NCBI GenBank assembly: GCA_965223245.1
Contig: CBDCVY010000013.1
Location: forward strand, 1,116,001-1,180,000
Length of the DNA: 64,000 nucleotides
Direction of reading: 5' to 3'
Source: CBDCVY01 sp965223245
GTDB taxonomy: Bacteria > Nitrospinota > Nitrospinia > Nitrospinales > Nitrospinaceae
The notes under the pieces were generated by a model that did no database searches, was not told where the DNA came from, and saw nothing but the letters and a program-made list of their open reading frames with translations. Below are positions 25,426 through 32,810 of the stretch, in pieces (the first letter of the stretch is position 1; every line of letters starts with the position of its first letter). A program made the translations under genes and the position numbers.

Positions 25426-25758
25426 ATGTCTAGACCACCTACTACCGTTGAGCATGTGAGGCAATCCCAACAGCATTTTAAAAATGGGATGGATTTGCAC
25501 AAAGAACAAAAGTATAAAGAAGCTATTGAAGAATTTAGAAAAGGGGCCGAGATTAACCCCTTTGAAGAAAATCATATTAAAGAGTTATCCCAGAGGCTCA
25601 AATCAATGTCGGCTAAACTGGTTCAAGAAAGTACGGCTTACATGGGATGCGCTGCCGTTCATCTAAATGAACTGATTCAAGAATTAAGTGAGGACGAGTG
25701 TCAGCAAGTTCCCATTGATGAATCTTTGCAGAAAGCTTTTGACTCTTGGAATGAATAA
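25426..25758 (+). CDS. Small TPR protein, partner of the radical-SAM gene
   Basis: A 110-residue soluble protein with one clear TPR unit and part of a second (QQHFKNGMDLHKEQKYKEAI, EEFRKGAEINPFEENHIKEL, residues about 14-54), then a helical C-terminal half with a conserved-looking Cys (YMGCAAVHLNELI) and acidic tail. TPRs mediate protein contacts. It lies 17 bp upstream of the radical-SAM gene and shares its promoter region, so an adaptor role for that enzyme is a reasonable inference only. Confidence 0.72.
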   Translation: MSRPPTTVEHVRQSQQHFKNGMDLHKEQKYKEAIEEFRKGAEINPFEENHIKELSQRLKSMSAKLVQESTAYMGCAAVHLNELIQELSEDECQQVPIDESLQKAFDSWNE

Positions 25759-25775
25759 GAACTAGATAGGGCAAA

Positions 25776-26978
25776 ATGGACCAAGAAGTTTTATATAATG
25801 TTTTTAGACAGGAAATAAGGGAAAGGAAAATTCCCTTGAGCTTGGGAAAAACTTGCCCGGTCAAATGTTCTTTTTGCTATGAAAAAGATCACAGTTATAG
25901 ACCCACCATTGACCCTCCCCGTACAACAGAAGAGCATTGGAAATTCATGTTGAAAGAAATTCAGAGTTATCCTACGAAACCAGGGGAGGCCTGGTTGTTG
26001 GGAGGTAACGAATACATGGAATGGACTGATATCTTTTTACATCCCAAAGCAATGGATTGGCTTGAGGAGTTTTTAGACACCACAGATAAAATGATAGTGT
26101 TTTTTACTGTGGGATATGTGCAACCTGAAAGAATTAATTATTTAGTTGAAAAATACCCGGGTCGTATAAACTTTGAATTGTCTGTTATAACGATGGGTGA
26201 GCATAGAAAAAAATTAATGCCTCATGCACCCACAGTTGATCATTTATTTAAAATTTTGGATGGTCCCGCTGTAACATCGGCCAATTTTTATTCTTTTGGT
26301 CCTAATACGATGTCGGAAGATGCAAAAGCTATTTCAAGAATTAATAAAAATTGTTTATTGTGGATGGGATGTTTAACTCCTTTAAAGTATATTGACCAGG
26401 GTACCAGTAGTTTAATGCGGGAAGGAAGAAAGTTTTTACCTGATGAAGCTAAGAAAATTTATTATGAGAATTATCCAAATACAAAAATGATTCATACAGA
26501 ATCATACATTTCTGTTTTTCTGGCTCGTCAAAAAATACTAAAAACTTTTGATGCATGTGAACTGGAAAAAAAGGATATTGTGGTGGTCTCTGCCAGCCTT
26601 TATAAATTGCTTACCTTGTTAAGAAAAAACAGAGCGAAATACCTTTTTGTGCCTAATCACACTTTAGGGGGCGATTCTGATTGTGCTACTTTATTAACAT
26701 TCGATGATGTTTCTCGGAGGTTAACGCATGAATCTCAAGTGTATCTTCCCCAAGTGATTATGGAACATCCTTCTAATGTTGAAAAGGATATTACTGGCAC
26801 TACATTTGAGGAGTTTAAATCTAGATTTCCGCGGACAAGGTTTCGTATTTTGAAAAAGGTTAATTCGAAATTGTCTAATAAAAAACTTTATGAAAAGGGT
26901 TATCTGAAAAATTACGTGGAAGATTATCTAGAACATCCTCTTGCAAAAAAAATTGCAGACGTTCCCCTTCCAAATTAA
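25776..26978 (+). CDS. Radical SAM protein with a DUF512-like C-terminal segment
   Basis: A 400-residue iron-sulfur enzyme of unknown substrate. The SAM-binding 4Fe-4S motif is C27-PVK-C31-SF-C34, followed by Y. Next comes a TIM-barrel-like region with the GGNE motif (WLLGGNEYMEWTD, radical SAM GGE equivalent) and FELSVITMGEHRK. Residues about 292-307 read VPNHTLGGDSDCATLL, resembling the VPN..FGG..TV.GLL motif of DUF512 oxidoreductases, though the PDZ domain those usually have at the N-terminus is absent. No SPASM-type cysteine cluster is apparent. The substrate and product cannot be stated. Confidence 0.85.
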   Translation: MDQEVLYNVFRQEIRERKIPLSLGKTCPVKCSFCYEKDHSYRPTIDPPRTTEEHWKFMLKEIQSYPTKPGEAWLLGGNEYMEWTDIFLHPKAMDWLEEFLDTTDKMIVFFTVGYVQPERINYLVEKYPGRINFELSVITMGEHRKKLMPHAPTVDHLFKILDGPAVTSANFYSFGPNTMSEDAKAISRINKNCLLWMGCLTPLKYIDQGTSSLMREGRKFLPDEAKKIYYENYPNTKMIHTESYISVFLARQKILKTFDACELEKKDIVVVSASLYKLLTLLRKNRAKYLFVPNHTLGGDSDCATLLTFDDVSRRLTHESQVYLPQVIMEHPSNVEKDITGTTFEEFKSRFPRTRFRILKKVNSKLSNKKLYEKGYLKNYVEDYLEHPLAKKIADVPLPN

Positions 26979-27044
26979 TATATACCCAATTTAATTCCGC
27001 AGAGTTGCTTTAAAATTTGATAGAAAATGAATTAGAGGTTTATC

Positions 27045-27086
27045 ATGCTTCCCGATAAGCCTCAATGTCTCAAAGGGGGAGGATAA
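27045..27086 (+). CDS. Candidate 13-residue leader ORF coupled to the next gene
   Basis: ATG at 27045, preceded by AGAGG (about 7 nt upstream), encodes MLPDKPQCLKGGG and stops at TAA 27084-27086, whose last base is the A of the next ATG (TAATG). Its Gly codons (GGG GGA GGA) form the Shine-Dalgarno of the downstream gene. Real translation is not proven; the layout favours coupling. Confidence 0.3.
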   Translation: MLPDKPQCLKGGG

Positions 27087-27277
27087 TGAAATATTGGTTA
27101 AAAGTGGTGTTTATTGATAACAGTGAATTGAAATTAGATGATACGGAAAAACATTTTATTAGTGATGATCTAGAAATTTTAGAAATCACCTCTGAAAAAG
27201 AGGTATTTATTATTCCAGTACGTCAAATAAAGTATATTTCCTGCGATTCAAAAATATTTAAGGAAGGAATCCAGTAA
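27086..27277 (+). CDS. Small hypothetical protein
   Basis: A 63-residue soluble protein, probably a small beta-barrel: KYWLKVVFIDNSELKLDD, two acidic turns and the strand EVFIIPVRQIKYISC. The pattern recalls LSm/SH3-like small barrels, but no family is assigned. The start is ATG 27086 because GGGGGAGG (27075-27082) is placed correctly for it; an ATG at 27065 would include the Shine-Dalgarno inside the gene. Downstream of the radical-SAM gene by about 107 bp, same strand. Confidence 0.6.
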   Translation: MKYWLKVVFIDNSELKLDDTEKHFISDDLEILEITSEKEVFIIPVRQIKYISCDSKIFKEGIQ

Positions 27278-27290
27278 CCCTAATATCAAA

Positions 27291-27692
27291 TTAAAACTTT
27301 ATTCGTGCTTTTTTGAGCCATGAATCCTGGTCAAAATTGGACTGACAAAACTCTTGAAATAACTTTTCATGATCCGTTAAATTTTGACCATCAATTTTTT
27401 GTTCAGGATTTTCCAGGGGAATATTGCCAAATTCTAAAACAGTCCTCGGTTTAGGTGGTTCTCCAGCAGGCTCCAATTTATAAATTGGGTCGTTTGGTGA
27501 TTTAGGATTTAAGTGAGAGTTCAACTCTTCCAAGCTTAATAACAGATTTACCACTGAAGATTTTTTGATTAATCCTTCTTTTTCTATTTGTTTAAGAAGT
27601 AATTTAATCTCTCCTGAGGAAGTGATAGCATTCATAATTGCCCCGCTAAGCTTCTCAAAAAACTCATCTGCTTTTGCGTTGTCAGGCTCCAT
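27291..27692 (-). CDS. Hypothetical protein
   Basis: A 133-residue soluble protein of unknown function. The first half is helical and may be a small helical bundle (ADEFFEKLSGAIMNAITS, IKLLLKQIEKEGLIKK, VVNLLLSLEELNSHL); the second half is Pro-rich with a C-terminal helix (HEKLFQEFCQSNFDQDSWLK). The ATG at 27692 is chosen because GGAGGG lies just before it; the start at 27707 would include this site. Convergent with the 63-residue gene; divergent from hemB. Confidence 0.6.
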   Translation of the reverse strand: MEPDNAKADEFFEKLSGAIMNAITSSGEIKLLLKQIEKEGLIKKSSVVNLLLSLEELNSHLNPKSPNDPIYKLEPAGEPPKPRTVLEFGNIPLENPEQKIDGQNLTDHEKLFQEFCQSNFDQDSWLKKARIKF

Positions 27693-27742
27693 AAAAGTAC
27701 CCTCCATTTGTCAACAAATTATGGAATTTATATTATAACCCC

Positions 27743-27826
27743 ATGGATTTAGAAAAAGATATAGAAGCAATTAGTATGCCACTGGAAGTATCTAGGGGCT
27801 TTCAAAAATAAGTCATTATTTTTGAA
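27743..27826 (+). ncRNA. Candidate small transcript ending in an AT-rich hairpin
   Basis: The promoter-like pair TTGTCA (27708) and TATTAT (27731) places a start at about 27743. From there about 84 nt lead into TTCAAAAATAA-GTCA-TTATTTTTGAA, a perfect 11-bp stem. The same stretch holds a 22-codon ORF starting at the same ATG (27743-27811). The hairpin lacks a following U tract beyond its own T-rich arm. Speculative. Confidence 0.25.
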
Positions 27827-27997
27827 TAAGTTCTTGGAATTTATGAACATCATTTTTAGCAAAGATTTTTAAATAGGTCAAATTTTTAATACCATTTTTT
27901 AGGAAAAATTTTCCTCGATTTATCTCAGGAATTCCCAAAAATATAAATGGGGGATATTTATTAATATGAATAATCCTTTTTGTGCCCAGGGTGTGTC

Positions 27998-28024
27998 TTG
28001 ACTAATAGCTCAATAACTTATAAT
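27998..28024 (+). promoter_or_regulatory. Candidate hemB promoter
   Basis: TTGACT (27998-28003), 15-bp spacer and a perfect TATAAT (28019-28024). The spacer is shorter than the ideal 17. Transcription would begin near 28031, about 60 nt before the hemB ATG. Confidence 0.5.
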
Positions 28025-28090
28025 ATCTTTCAAATATAGAGAATTAAGCTCTTAATTTATATAAAGTTATTCCAATCCTTTCAAATTCTA

Positions 28091-29065
28091 ATGCCTTTCC
28101 CCATTCATAGACCAAGAAGATTAAGAAAAAATCTGGCTATAGAAGATATGGTAAGAGAAACTTCTCTTTCCGTCCAGGATTTGATTTGCCCTATTTTTGT
28201 TTGTGAAGGTAAGGGAAAGAGGGATGAAATTAAATCCATGCCGGGTGTTTACCGGTTTTCCCTGGATAATTTGGCAAGGGAGGCCAAAGAAATTAAGTCG
28301 TTAAACATTCCCGCCCTAATTTTATTTGGAATTCCTGACAAAAAAGATTCTATTGGTTCTGAGGCTTACAACCCCAATGGTATTGTTCAACGTGCTATCA
28401 AGGAAATCAAGTCCTCTGTTCCGGAATTAATAGTTATCACTGATGTTTGTATAGATGAATATACCGACCATGGCCATTGTGGATTGATTGAAGGTAACGA
28501 AATATTAAATGACCCAACATTAGAACTCTTGGCAAAAATGGCTAAAACCCATGCGGATTCAGGGGCTGATATTGTTGCCCCCTCAGATATGATGGATGGG
28601 CGAGTGAAAGCTATTCGCGAGATATTAGATTCCAACGGCCATATAAACACCATAATTATGTCTTATGCGGCAAAATATGCTTCGGCATTTTATGGGCCAT
28701 TTCGTGACGCTGCAAATTCGGCACCGCAGTTTGGAGATCGCTGTTCCTACCAAATGGATCCGGGAAATAGTGATGAAGCGTTAAGAGAAGTAGCGGAGGA
28801 CATTAATGAAGGGGCAGATATTGTGATGGTTAAACCTGCTCTGGCTTATTTGGATATTATTTATAGAGTTCGCGAAGAATTTCGGGTTCCCGTTGCTGCT
28901 TATAATGTGAGTGGTGAATATTCAATGGTTAAGGCGGGGGCGGAAAAAAACTGGGTTGATGGTGCCAGGGTCATGATGGAGATTTTATTAAGTATAAAAA
29001 GGGCAGGAGCCCAAATGATATTGACTTATGCTGCAAAGGAAGCCGCTAAAATCCTTAACGAATGA
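28091..29065 (+). CDS. hemB: Delta-aminolevulinic acid dehydratase (porphobilinogen synthase)
   Basis: Condenses two 5-aminolevulinate molecules to porphobilinogen in heme, siroheme and corrin synthesis. The 324-residue protein has the Schiff-base lysine context (DIVMVKPALAYLD), the second lysine segment SYAAKYASAFYGPFRDAA, and the metal loop with Cys120, Asp122 and Cys130 (DVCIDEYTDHGHCG). Zinc enzymes have three cysteines there and magnesium types have Ala/Asp/Asp, so this loop is mixed. Monocistronic, with its own promoter. Siroheme made from this pathway would serve the reductase at the right edge. Confidence 0.97.
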   Translation: MPFPIHRPRRLRKNLAIEDMVRETSLSVQDLICPIFVCEGKGKRDEIKSMPGVYRFSLDNLAREAKEIKSLNIPALILFGIPDKKDSIGSEAYNPNGIVQRAIKEIKSSVPELIVITDVCIDEYTDHGHCGLIEGNEILNDPTLELLAKMAKTHADSGADIVAPSDMMDGRVKAIREILDSNGHINTIIMSYAAKYASAFYGPFRDAANSAPQFGDRCSYQMDPGNSDEALREVAEDINEGADIVMVKPALAYLDIIYRVREEFRVPVAAYNVSGEYSMVKAGAEKNWVDGARVMMEILLSIKRAGAQMILTYAAKEAAKILNE

Positions 29066-29115
29066 AAAATTAAAATATTAATTAAATAATTTTAAGAAAC
29101 AAATGGGAAGTCTTT

Positions 29116-29145
29116 TTGAAAAATAGAAGTTTTCCTTAGTATAAT
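29116..29145 (+). promoter_or_regulatory. Candidate sigma-70 promoter for the XRE-PBP operon
   Basis: TTGAAA (29116-29121), 18-bp spacer, perfect TATAAT (29140-29145). The start would be near 29152, about 29 nt before the ATG at 29181, which has GGAG upstream. Confidence 0.6.
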
Positions 29146-29180
29146 TATTACGTGGTTTAGTTTAGAAAGGAGTAGTTCTG

Positions 29181-29831
29181 ATGTCAGTTTTGGCTCAAAA
29201 TATTAAAACGATTCGGAAGGAGTTGAAGTGCACTCAATCCTCAATGTCGGATATTTTAAAGGTCGGGTTTAGGACATATGTCCGATATGAAGCTGGTGAA
29301 AGAGATGCCCCTGTTGCAGTCCTTGTAAAGTTAGCGCGTTTAGGAAATATTTCCCTAGAGCAATTATTGACTCAAAAGATAAGCAAAGAGAACGTGGTTC
29401 CGATTGAAGTCGAAACATTAGATATTTCTACTCCTGAAGTAAAAACAGTAAACTTTAAGACAGGGAAAATTCTTTTTAAGAAGCCAAATAGAGAAGAAAT
29501 GTTGGCGGCTCATGAATCTGAGAAAATTGCGCTCTCTCTATTTCGTAAGATGTCAGATAGTGAGCAAAAACAATTTATCAAAGAAATCGGAAAAAAATAT
29601 AAATCTGCTCGAGTAAATTTAAAGCCTATTGTACCTTCCTCAAGATTAAAACAAGATAGAAAACTGGTTCCAGAGGATGAACCTATAGTAACCAAGTCTC
29701 TAACCAAACAAAAGCAATCCAAAAGAAAAGGTAAACCTGGAAGGCGAAAATTGGACCGAAAAGCCTTAAGAGAAAAAATTGAGAGTTTGAGAAAAGTCAC
29801 GCAATTAGTAAAAAGAATCACTGTGAGATAA
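29181..29831 (+). CDS. XRE-family helix-turn-helix protein with basic C-terminus
   Basis: A 216-residue DNA-binding protein. Residues about 5-60 are an XRE/Cro-type HTH (IKTIRKELKCTQSSMSDIL, RTYVRYEAGERDAPVAVLV, KLARLGNISLEQLL). The middle region is of unknown structure; the last 50 residues are very rich in Lys and Arg (KQKQSKRKGKPGRRKLDRK), which suggests extra nucleic-acid contact. It heads the run of genes toward PBP1A and may control it. No known regulator orthologue is recognised. Confidence 0.78.
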   Translation: MSVLAQNIKTIRKELKCTQSSMSDILKVGFRTYVRYEAGERDAPVAVLVKLARLGNISLEQLLTQKISKENVVPIEVETLDISTPEVKTVNFKTGKILFKKPNREEMLAAHESEKIALSLFRKMSDSEQKQFIKEIGKKYKSARVNLKPIVPSSRLKQDRKLVPEDEPIVTKSLTKQKQSKRKGKPGRRKLDRKALREKIESLRKVTQLVKRITVR

Positions 29832-29835
29832 CACG

Positions 29836-30729
29836 TTGAGAAACTCTGGTGTTTGGGGAAATTTAAATGGAGTAGTTTTTTTTCTTATTATTTTCCTCTT
29901 GGGTATTTTTGAGTTCAGTACTCAAATGATCGAAAAAGGGGTTGGCCATTATTTAAAATGGCAAAATCACCTTAGGCCTCAGTTGGGAAGAATTTGGGAA
30001 AAAGATCGTCAAAATATCATGGCTCAAAAGAAAATTGAGTCGATTTTAGCTAGCCTAAATATTCAAGAGCGATCAGCGGAATCTATTCAATCCTTTAAAG
30101 ATCTTTTTGAACAGTTAAACCCATCCTTTCCACAATTAATTTCCAGAAAAAAATTTTTGGAACTTTATTACGAATATCCTGGAGCTTGGTCCCATAAAAT
30201 TGTTTCACCTTACGACCTGGTAGAAATTGATTCATATAAAAATTGGCGAAGGGTTTTGTTAACGCGATTTGGTCCTTGGATTACCATGAGTTTTATTGAC
30301 AGCCAAAACTTACCTATTAGAGAAATTTTTATTTCCTATGAGAATGTAGAACCCATTCAATCTACCCAAACTATTCAAAAAGGTACACTGGAAGAAAATA
30401 ACTTCAGGAAAGAGTGGATATTTACTCTTCAAGATTATTTATTAATGTTGAAAAAGTTGGACCCGGAAACACGTAGTGAATTATTACCGGATCCTAAGTG
30501 GTTTTTGAGTAAAAGATATTTTATATCCAGGGTTGGAATCAAGGAAGATCGGTCGCAAAATAAGTTCCCTCCTCCTTATGTTTTAGGGGTAGAATATGAA
30601 AGTGAATTCTTTTTAGATGTTCTCATTTTACCTGTACCGCCTGAAATGGCCACTAATTTGTTATCCCAAATGGAAATGGCCTATTCCCAATCTGAAAACC
30701 ATAGCAATTCTCCGTTTCAAGAGTTTTAG
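29836..30729 (+). CDS. Membrane-anchored hypothetical protein
   Basis: A 297-residue protein that starts with TTG at 29836, 4 bp after the XRE stop. One membrane helix (about residues 13-31, VVFFLIIFLLGIFEF) anchors a largely helical, probably periplasmic domain. No family motif is recognised. Context (XRE regulator upstream, PBP1A 17 bp downstream, then a SPOR protein) suggests a cell-envelope role, by association only. The region YYEYPGAWSHKIVSPYDLVE and IDSYKNWRRVLLTRFG might mark its core. Confidence 0.6.
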   Translation: MRNSGVWGNLNGVVFFLIIFLLGIFEFSTQMIEKGVGHYLKWQNHLRPQLGRIWEKDRQNIMAQKKIESILASLNIQERSAESIQSFKDLFEQLNPSFPQLISRKKFLELYYEYPGAWSHKIVSPYDLVEIDSYKNWRRVLLTRFGPWITMSFIDSQNLPIREIFISYENVEPIQSTQTIQKGTLEENNFRKEWIFTLQDYLLMLKKLDPETRSELLPDPKWFLSKRYFISRVGIKEDRSQNKFPPPYVLGVEYESEFFLDVLILPVPPEMATNLLSQMEMAYSQSENHSNSPFQEF

Positions 30730-30746
30730 AAATTTGGAGTTTTATC

Positions 30747-32810
30747 TTGTTTCAACGCTTTATTGAAAAAACTATTTTTACTATATTTGCACTTTTACTA
30801 ATTTTAGCTATCGGTGCAGGAGGAATATATTTTTCATTGCGAAATGATTTACCCCAATTACCTGACAGTTTAGAAAAAATTAATTTGAGTTTGCCTACGG
30901 AAATTTACTCGGTGGATGGAGAGGTTTTAAAGGTATTGGGGCAAAGGCATCCTGTACCCATTGAGCAAATTTCTCCCTATTTCACTAAAGCTATTATCGC
31001 GGTCGAAGATTCTCGTTTTTATTCCCATAATGGTTTAGATCATTTAGGCCTAGCACGCGCCTTATGGAGAAATTTAGTGGCTGGTGGTATTCGCCAGGGA
31101 GGAAGCACCATCACTCAGCAATTATCGAAAAACATGTTTTTTTCCTTTGAGAGAAGGTGGGTCCGAAAAATAAAGGAATTATTGGTTGCATTACAATTAG
31201 AAGCAACTTTTTCCAAAGAAGAAATATTGGAAGCCTATTGTAATCAAGTTTACTTTGGAAGTGGGGCTTATGGGGTTGAGGAGGCAGCACAAGTTTATTT
31301 TGGGAAACGGGCTAAGGAGTTGACCCTTTTTCAAGCAGCTTTGTTAGCAGGTTTGCCTAACTCTCCCAATAATTCAAATCCATTTAAAAATATCGACAGA
31401 GCTTTAAAAAGGGCGCAATATGTATTATCCCGAATGTATAGAACCAAATTTATTACCAAATGGGAAATGGAACATGCTGTTGAGGATGATTTACAACTCA
31501 AACCTCCACGTAAAGATTCCAACCCGAATCAATATTTTGTGCAACATGTTATCGAAAAATTAGAAAAAGATTACGGAAAGGAGTTTGTTCATTTTGGTGG
31601 CCTTAGGGTCTTTACTACTTTAGATACAAGATACCAATTTATGGCTGCTAAAGCGGCAGAAAATCATCTAAAAGTTCTAGATAATCTTTTCCCAAAAAAT
31701 GAAAATGGTAAAAGTCAGAGGCTCCAAACTGCCATCGTTACGATTGAAAATAAAACAGGAGCAATCCGAGTCATGCTGGGTGGAAGGAAGTATTCTGAAA
31801 GCCAGTTTAACCGGGCCACCTCAAGTAATCGCATGCCAGGTTCCTCCTTTAAACCCATTGTTTATCTTTCTGCAATGGAAAATTTAGGAATATCTCCAGC
31901 GACGGTAGTTACAGATGAGCCTTCTACTTTTAAAATCCCTGGCAGCCCTCCCTGGAAACCAAAAAATTTTAATGATAAGTATTCTGGTGATTTGATTCTA
32001 AAAAAAGCATTAATGAAATCTCTCAATGTGGTTTCAGCTAAATTAGTTTACGAGTTAACGCCGAGAAGGGTGATTGAAACTGCTAGTCAAATGGGAATTA
32101 CGAGTCGATTGGGTAATAATTTATCTTTGGCATTGGGAACTTCGGGAATCTCTCCATTAGAATTAGCTACTGCTTATAGTGTAATTGCAAATTTAGGAAT
32201 CCTAAATGAACCCTATTTTATAAAAAAGATAGAAGACTATAGAGGGAATACTTTATTTGAGCATTTCTTTTATGGGGTTCAACGTTTTTCACCTAAAGCA
32301 ATGTATCCCCTACTGGATATGATGGTTGGAGTGGTTGAAAGAGGAACAGGACGAAATGTTCGCAAACTAGGATTTAAACACCCTGCAGGAGGAAAAACAG
32401 GTACTTCAAATGACTATAAAGATGCCTGGTTTAATGGGTTTACCAGGGATCTTTCCACCTCAGTTTGGGTTGGATATGACAATAACTCTCCTATGATTGA
32501 CAAAAGAAACCGGGGCTTGACGGGAGGAGTGGCTGCAGCTCCAATTTGGGCTTACTTTATGAAAAGGGTTTTAGCAAACCAAACCCCTGTTAATTTCCCA
32601 ATTCCAGATGGTATTCGTATGGTTACGGTGGATGCAAGTAACGGATATTTACCAAGCCCGGATACAAAAGAAAAAATGGAAGTAGCGGTTAAAAAGGAAG
32701 TCATTATTACATTACCCCCCACGGGAAATGATTCAACTTCATCGTGGAAGGGAAATGAACCACAAATAACAACTGCGCCAATTGAGGAATCCGGTGTACC
32801 AGAGCTTTAA
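30747..32810 (+). CDS. Class A penicillin-binding protein (bifunctional glycosyltransferase/transpeptidase), PBP1A type
   Basis: Polymerises and cross-links peptidoglycan at the outer face of the inner membrane. The 687-residue protein starts with TTG (GGAG nearby). One N-terminal membrane helix, then a GT51 domain with VEDSRFYSHNG (catalytic Glu), GGSTITQQLSKN and YCNQVYFGSGAYG. The transpeptidase has the SxxK motif in PGSSFKPIVYL (nucleophile Ser), SLN in KSLNVVSA, and KTG in GGKTGTSNDY. The C-terminal tail is low complexity. There is no OB insertion, so it is shorter than the PBP at 42662. It overlaps the next gene. Confidence 0.95.
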   Translation: MFQRFIEKTIFTIFALLLILAIGAGGIYFSLRNDLPQLPDSLEKINLSLPTEIYSVDGEVLKVLGQRHPVPIEQISPYFTKAIIAVEDSRFYSHNGLDHLGLARALWRNLVAGGIRQGGSTITQQLSKNMFFSFERRWVRKIKELLVALQLEATFSKEEILEAYCNQVYFGSGAYGVEEAAQVYFGKRAKELTLFQAALLAGLPNSPNNSNPFKNIDRALKRAQYVLSRMYRTKFITKWEMEHAVEDDLQLKPPRKDSNPNQYFVQHVIEKLEKDYGKEFVHFGGLRVFTTLDTRYQFMAAKAAENHLKVLDNLFPKNENGKSQRLQTAIVTIENKTGAIRVMLGGRKYSESQFNRATSSNRMPGSSFKPIVYLSAMENLGISPATVVTDEPSTFKIPGSPPWKPKNFNDKYSGDLILKKALMKSLNVVSAKLVYELTPRRVIETASQMGITSRLGNNLSLALGTSGISPLELATAYSVIANLGILNEPYFIKKIEDYRGNTLFEHFFYGVQRFSPKAMYPLLDMMVGVVERGTGRNVRKLGFKHPAGGKTGTSNDYKDAWFNGFTRDLSTSVWVGYDNNSPMIDKRNRGLTGGVAAAPIWAYFMKRVLANQTPVNFPIPDGIRMVTVDASNGYLPSPDTKEKMEVAVKKEVIITLPPTGNDSTSSWKGNEPQITTAPIEESGVPEL

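Larger units (their letters stand above)
27693..28090. other. 398-bp divergent region upstream of hemB
   Basis: Contains a good + strand promoter pair TTGTCA (27708-27713), 17 bp, TATTAT (27731-27736); a perfect AT-rich 11-bp inverted repeat with a 4-nt loop (27801-27826); and the hemB promoter (27998-28024). No tRNA or known RNA family is apparent. See the candidate small transcript at 27743. Confidence 0.5.
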
